From NCBI RefSeq assembly GCF_003071365.1, contig NZ_CP028960.1:744001-808000 (forward strand): a stretch of DNA of 64,000 bases. Reading direction: 5' to 3'. Below are positions 60,079 to 64,000 of this stretch, one piece after another (the first letter of the stretch is position 1; every line of letters starts with the position of its first letter). The notes under the pieces were generated by a model, which had not been told where the DNA came from, ran no database searches, and saw only the letters and a program-made list of their open reading frames with translations. This DNA comes from Methyloceanibacter sp. wino2 (lineage in GTDB: Bacteria > Pseudomonadota > Alphaproteobacteria > Rhizobiales > Methyloligellaceae). Both the position numbers and the translations under genes were made by a program.

Positions 60079-61836
60079 CTACTCGTGCTCAGCGTGTCCT
60101 ATCGCCCAGACATAGGTCGCAACCGCGGCGAGATCGTCATCTGACAGAGGAACTCCGCCAAAAGGAGGCATTGCGCCGGGATGTTGCTTCGGCTTCGGCA
60201 CGCCGTGCCTGATGGTTTCGGTGATGGCCTGAACGCTTCCGTCGCCCCAAAGCCAGGTCCCGTCCGTCAGGTTGGGTCCGACCGGGGTCCCGATGCCATT
60301 GGCGCCATGACACCCCGCGCAGGTCGCTCCCGCGGCCTTGCCGTGAAAGATCTCCATACCGAGCGCGACTTGTTCGGGCGTCGCTCCGGGGGGCACCGGA
60401 AGATCGGCGGCCCCGTCCTGCCCACCGTCCGCCTCGAAAGCTTCGCCGGAGGAGGCCGCGGCCTCCACGGTCGGCTCCCGTGCGGCCTGAATTGGGGCGT
60501 TGGAATCCCCGTTGTAGGTCACGCGCCAGATGCGGCCCCCCTTGTCATCGCCGATATAGAGAGCGCCATCCGGCCCGATCGCGAGCCCCGACGGCCGATG
60601 CGCAGCCCCGCCCGGCTCCTTGCTCGCGCCGGCAAAGCCGTCCGCGAACACCACGTAGTCGCCGGAAGGCTTGCCATCGGCGAGAGGCTGGAAAACAACG
60701 TTGTATCCGGCTTGGGGACCAGGCGCCCGGTTCCAGGAGCCGTGGAACGCAATGAATGCGCCCCCGTCATACGCCTTCGGAAACTGTGAGCCTTTGTAGA
60801 TCTTGAGGTCATTGGGCGCCCAATGCGCTGGGAAGACGGCGACCGGCGGCTCATACTCACTGCATTGGCCTACCTTCTTGCCCCCATCACCGCCATATTC
60901 GGGCGCGAGCACCAGCTTCTTCTGCTCTGGATCGTAGTAGCAAAACGGCCACCCGTAGTTGGCCCCGTCCTTTACGATCATGACCTGCTCGGCGGGAAGC
61001 TCGAAGCCCTGTTGCTGCGAGTAGAGCTCAGGCCAATTCTCGTGGAGCTGATCCCGGCCATGCTGGGTCGTGTAGAGACGTCCGGCCGAGTCGAAGTCGT
61101 ACCCCTCGGCATTGCGGATACCGGTAGCGTAACGCTCCTTCGAGGAGAAAATCTGTCCTGTCTTGTTGGCATCGTAGCGCCAGATCCCACCGCGCGTCTC
61201 AAGCTCCGCACAGGGATCGTTCCCGGGCGAATGCGGCATGCGGTTGCTCACCTCGCAAACATTGGTTTGCGAGGCGCTTGTGACAAACAGATTTCCGTCA
61301 TCGTCAATCGAGAAGGGATGCATCGGGTGATCCCCGGTCAGCGGCATGCCGCTCAAGATCGTCTCCGGATCGCTCGAGGGCTTGATGTCGCCGTCTTGCA
61401 GTTCATAGCGGACGATGCTGTCGTCGCTCTCCGCATACAGCCCGTCCTCGTAGAGCCAGATTCCCGTACCGCCCTTGACCCCGGCCGAAGAGGGCGGACC
61501 GAACCGTTCAATCACGTCGGCCCTGCCGCTGCCCTTCGTGTCCTTCAGCGCGACCAGAAATCCCCCCTTTGGAGGCGGATCCTTCGGGTAGTAGGCACCG
61601 CTCCAGGTATTCGCGTAAACAACGCCTTCAGGGGTCACGGCAAGCTGACGGACATGACCGAGCTCGTCCGCGAAGATCGTCGCGCAGAATCCTGCGGGTA
61701 AGCTTATGCCTGCGGGCTCAGAACAGCTCTCATCCTCAGCGTGAGCAATAGTTGACCCTGATACGAGGAGCGCGAAACCCAGCGCTATGCCACCCAGGCT
61801 TCGTTGGTATCGTTTGGCATTCGTTGTCATCTTCAC
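60079..61836 (-). CDS. sorbosone-dehydrogenase-like / cytochrome c fusion
   Basis: A 585-aa secreted protein. Signal peptide (about 1-33), a six-bladed beta-propeller of the PQQ-dependent sugar/L-sorbosone dehydrogenase type (about 40-420, with QLAVTPEGVVYANTWSGAYY and GWPFCYYDPEQKK), a low-complexity linker, and a cytochrome c domain with CAGCH (near residue 507) and a Met ligand in GAMPPFGG. It probably oxidises a sugar or aldehyde and passes electrons to its own haem. The start is the GTG at 61836, overlapping the previous stop. Confidence 0.87.
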   Translation of the reverse strand: MKMTTNAKRYQRSLGGIALGFALLVSGSTIAHAEDESCSEPAGISLPAGFCATIFADELGHVRQLAVTPEGVVYANTWSGAYYPKDPPPKGGFLVALKDTKGSGRADVIERFGPPSSAGVKGGTGIWLYEDGLYAESDDSIVRYELQDGDIKPSSDPETILSGMPLTGDHPMHPFSIDDDGNLFVTSASQTNVCEVSNRMPHSPGNDPCAELETRGGIWRYDANKTGQIFSSKERYATGIRNAEGYDFDSAGRLYTTQHGRDQLHENWPELYSQQQGFELPAEQVMIVKDGANYGWPFCYYDPEQKKLVLAPEYGGDGGKKVGQCSEYEPPVAVFPAHWAPNDLKIYKGSQFPKAYDGGAFIAFHGSWNRAPGPQAGYNVVFQPLADGKPSGDYVVFADGFAGASKEPGGAAHRPSGLAIGPDGALYIGDDKGGRIWRVTYNGDSNAPIQAAREPTVEAAASSGEAFEADGGQDGAADLPVPPGATPEQVALGMEIFHGKAAGATCAGCHGANGIGTPVGPNLTDGTWLWGDGSVQAITETIRHGVPKPKQHPGAMPPFGGVPLSDDDLAAVATYVWAIGHAEHE

Positions 61837-62708
61837 GGCTCCAAGCGGTACGCGACCAGAACACCATCGTTCATGAACGGGATCATCACGAGCTTCTCGT
61901 CGCTTCGGTAGAAGAGATCGGCGGTTCCCTGGTTTAGGTCGAGCAGTCTCTCGGCCTTTCCAGAGGGCTGGACCCGGAAGAGAGCGCCAGCCACCCAGTC
62001 AGTGACAAGAAAGTCTCCGGCGCCATCCGGCGCGAGCCCATCGAGATTGCCGATCGGGGTGCCGTCGCCGAGATTTGCGATCTCTTTGCTGTCCAGGTCG
62101 ACGGTCCTGAGATGGTCGGGCTTTGCCGACATCATCTCGCCTTTGCCCCAGGACGCTACGATCAATCTGCCGTCGTCGGGGTATAGACCGTTCGGGGCAG
62201 CGAGTTCGGCGCTACGGAGCCACACTCCGAATGCGTCGCCATCGAGTGCGTAGATCGTGTTGGTGAGCGTGTCCGAGATGAACACGCGTCCGTCCTTGTC
62301 CACGGCGATGTCGTTCAGGAACTTGGCGTCCGGTGCCTCGTAGACTTTAGAGATCTCTCCTGTACCGATGTCAATGACGACAAGCCGATCGACATCCGCA
62401 ACATAGAGCCGGTCACCATAAAGCCCCAAGCCCTTCGGGGCATTCAGCCCCGTCACCCATTCTGCCGTCTCGACTTTTCCATCCGGCGTCAGTTTCGCGA
62501 TGTAGCCCTTGCCGTCCTTGTCGGTTGGCCCGCCGTCCACATTCGACACGTAGAGCACGTTTCGCTCGGGATCGAACAGGACGGATTCGGGCTGACGCAA
62601 GCCTTCCGCGCGCCAGACTTCCTTCAATTCTGTAGCCAAGCCGAGGCTTGGAATGCTCGCGACGGCCACCAACGTAGTCGCGAGCAGAAGGCTCGTGATT
62701 CTCGACAT
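61833..62708 (-). CDS. secreted SMP-30/NHL-like beta-propeller protein
   Basis: A 291-aa protein with a signal peptide (LLLATTLVAVASIPSLGLA) and propeller repeats (PESVLFDPERNVLYVSNVDG, FLNDIAVDKDGRVFISDTL, PNGLYPDDGRLIVASWGKG, NLDGLAPDGAGDFLVTDW) matching the SMP-30/gluconolactonase fold. It may hydrolyse a lactone or bind a ligand. Its stop overlaps the dehydrogenase start by 4 bases; both are divergent from the LysR gene. Confidence 0.85.
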   Translation of the reverse strand: MSRITSLLLATTLVAVASIPSLGLATELKEVWRAEGLRQPESVLFDPERNVLYVSNVDGGPTDKDGKGYIAKLTPDGKVETAEWVTGLNAPKGLGLYGDRLYVADVDRLVVIDIGTGEISKVYEAPDAKFLNDIAVDKDGRVFISDTLTNTIYALDGDAFGVWLRSAELAAPNGLYPDDGRLIVASWGKGEMMSAKPDHLRTVDLDSKEIANLGDGTPIGNLDGLAPDGAGDFLVTDWVAGALFRVQPSGKAERLLDLNQGTADLFYRSDEKLVMIPFMNDGVLVAYRLEP

Positions 62709-62808
62709 TCAGCGCTCCTTGATTGGTCAATTTCGCGAGGCGCGGCACGAGCGGCCGTGCGCTGCCTCAGAACTAAGTTAGGCCCTGCCCCGGGCGTGCA
62801 TTAGGCCG

Positions 62809-62842
62809 TATAATCTGCATAGTCCTATGAATGGAATTCATA
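62809..62842 (+). promoter_or_regulatory. LysR promoter and abutting operator dyad
   Basis: A perfect TATAAT at 62809-62814 is followed by TATGAAT-GGA-ATTCATA (62826-62842), a perfect 7-bp dyad containing the T-N11-A motif of LysR regulators. It ends one base before the LysR ATG at 62844. It lies in the divergent region shared with the SMP-30-like gene, so it may serve both. Confidence 0.55.
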
Positions 62843-62843
62843 A

Positions 62844-63737
62844 ATGAGCCGCCAGAACGTCGCCGATCTCCCAGCCTTCATTGCCGTGGCACGAGAGCGC
62901 AGCTTCACCAAAGCGGCGGCGAAGCTGGGGATCTCCCAATCGGCTTTGAGCCATACAATTCGTGCCTTCGAGGAACGGCTTGGCGTTCGGCTCCTGACCC
63001 GCACGACACGAAGTGTTGCGCCGACGGAAGCAGGGGAACGTCTGCTACGATCCGCCGGGCCGAGGTTCGATGAGATCGAGGCTGAACTGGAAGCTCTGAG
63101 CGAGCTTCGTGAGAAACCCGCAGGAACTATTCGCATTACCGCAAGCGATCACGCCGTCCGCTGGCTCCTATGGCCGAAGCTTTCGGCTTTCTTGCCGAGC
63201 TATCCGGATATCCAGGTCGAGATCGCCGTCGACAACGCACTGACCGACATCGTCGCCCATCGGTTTGACGCAGGCGTTCGCTTCGGCGAACAGGTGGAAA
63301 AGGACATGATTGCCGTACGCATTGGACCTGATCTCCGATCCGCGGTGGTTGGCGCGAAGTCTTATTTCGCGCGGCATGGGCGGCCAATGACGCCACATGA
63401 TCTAGTCGATCATCTCTGCATCAATCTGCGCCTCCTCGCTCAGGGCGGTCTTTACGCCTGGGAATTCGAAAAGGACGGCCACGAGATCAACGTGCGCGTC
63501 GAGGGGCAACTTGTCTTCGACAGCATCTTCCCTGCCCTCGATGCCGCCCTTGCTGGTTTCGGCCTGGCCTATCTGCCGGAGGATGTAGCTCGGCCCCATC
63601 TTGCCGACGGACGGCTAACACGGGTGCTCGAAAATTGGTGCCCTCCTTGGCCCGGATACCGCCTCTATTATCCAAGTCGAAGGCAACCCACCTCCGCCTT
63701 TGCATTGCTGGTCGATGCGCTGCGCCACCGGGGCTGA
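62844..63737 (+). CDS. LysR-family transcriptional regulator
   Basis: A 297-aa regulator with an N-terminal winged helix-turn-helix (FIAVARERSFTKAAAKLGIS, SALSHTIRAFEERLGVRLLTRTTRS) and a substrate-binding domain (about 90-295). It follows the pattern of the many LysR proteins that end LLVDALRHR. It probably controls the divergent SMP-30/dehydrogenase genes. The ATG at 62844 has only a weak GGA upstream because the operator occupies the leader. Confidence 0.9.
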   Translation: MSRQNVADLPAFIAVARERSFTKAAAKLGISQSALSHTIRAFEERLGVRLLTRTTRSVAPTEAGERLLRSAGPRFDEIEAELEALSELREKPAGTIRITASDHAVRWLLWPKLSAFLPSYPDIQVEIAVDNALTDIVAHRFDAGVRFGEQVEKDMIAVRIGPDLRSAVVGAKSYFARHGRPMTPHDLVDHLCINLRLLAQGGLYAWEFEKDGHEINVRVEGQLVFDSIFPALDAALAGFGLAYLPEDVARPHLADGRLTRVLENWCPPWPGYRLYYPSRRQPTSAFALLVDALRHRG

Positions 63738-64000
63738 GCAGGAAGACCGGCCGTCAACACGGCTAGAGCCCGTCTGGATGCTTGATCGGAAACTGATGCC
63801 GACTGACCGGATAAACGCGATCGACAGTAACCAGGCCTGCTCGACTGCAATTCTGTCGGCCACTCTTGGCACGGAGCGGGCATGCCCTTTGCCAGACTCT
63901 AAATCTGATTCAGACCCAAAGCGGACAGTTAGACCGTCCTTCCGTCACCTCTTTGGGGGCATAAGCTCCTCAGTCTTGATGATAGAGTTCAACAACCGAG
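63738..64000. repeat. intergenic end of window with dispersed repeat copy 3
   Basis: At 63858-63927 the sequence starts GGCCACTCTTGGCACGGAG and ends TTCAGACCCAAAGCGGACAG, matching the ends of the repeats at 50797 and 59899. No gene is supported to the window edge. Confidence 0.7.

Noticed and set aside
1-64000. CRISPR arrays, tRNA or rRNA genes, intact insertion sequences
   Set aside because: No regularly spaced repeats with spacers, no cloverleaf-like sequence and no transposase were seen on reading.

Overview
The window looks like chromosomal DNA of a GC-rich alphaproteobacterium of the Hyphomicrobiales type, possibly a methylotroph or C1/organosulfur oxidiser close to Hyphomicrobium or Methyloceanibacter. 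This rests on gene content (an mtoX-sco-mauG methanethiol oxidase operon, type II sulfide:quinone oxidoreductases fused to a DUF442 domain, a SiaABC-type signalling set, PQQ-type dehydrogenases with cytochromes c) and on short dispersed intergenic repeats of a kind seen in that order. I saw no rRNA, tRNA, CRISPR array or intact insertion sequence.

Layout. 1-2.9 kb: a minus-strand operon (DUF6156-like protein, 54-aa protein, group II truncated haemoglobin, ModD) behind a perfect FNR-type dyad, then a frameshifted small periplasmic-protein gene. 3-7.3 kb: an MFS transporter and a divergent two-component system with overlapping starts. 7.3-12.7 kb: sulfur cassette A (Crp/Fnr regulator, DUF2892 membrane protein, persulfide-dioxygenase-like hydrolase, DUF442-SQR fusion, SulP transporter). 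12.8-17.6 kb: a SiaA/SiaB/SiaC-like phosphatase-kinase-phosphoprotein switch ending in a class III nucleotide cyclase, plus a small TerB-like gene. 18-24 kb: OsmC and secreted DsrE-like genes, then sulfur cassette B, a second copy of the three-gene core of A. Cassette B has a decayed hydrolase, and its SQR gene shares a tract of about 750 bp with A that appears identical.

24.4-33 kb: a dihydrolipoamide dehydrogenase and a lipoyl (GcvH/LbpA-like) carrier, the mtoX operon, a peroxiredoxin-ArsR pair and an outer-membrane channel. 33.6-36.8 kb: a membrane adenylate/guanylate cyclase and a DUF1028 protein. 37.2-45.3 kb: a hybrid histidine kinase and NarL-type regulator flanked by two APC-family permeases; one has a terminator-like leader, and the other is embedded with three small membrane proteins, a UspA protein and two unknown proteins. 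46-50.5 kb: an RND pump followed by its adaptor. 51-55.3 kb: M32 carboxypeptidase, GNAT-like and patatin genes. 55.7-59.7 kb: an MMPL/RND transporter with small secreted proteins and a cytochrome c. 60-63.7 kb: a sorbosone-dehydrogenase-like cytochrome fusion and an SMP-30-like protein, divergent from a LysR regulator.

How it may work together (inference): methanethiol is oxidised in the periplasm by MtoX to sulfide, formaldehyde and hydrogen peroxide. Sulfide is oxidised by the SQR fusions to persulfide, which could go to the persulfide dioxygenase and SulP transporter, or to a lipoyl-protein-linked sulfane-sulfur route suggested by the Lpd/LbpA pair. Peroxide is handled by the peroxiredoxin. 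A near-identical 36-bp AT-rich element lies upstream of both the OsmC/DsrE genes and cassette B, and a related dyad lies upstream of the outer-membrane channel, suggesting one sulfur regulon.
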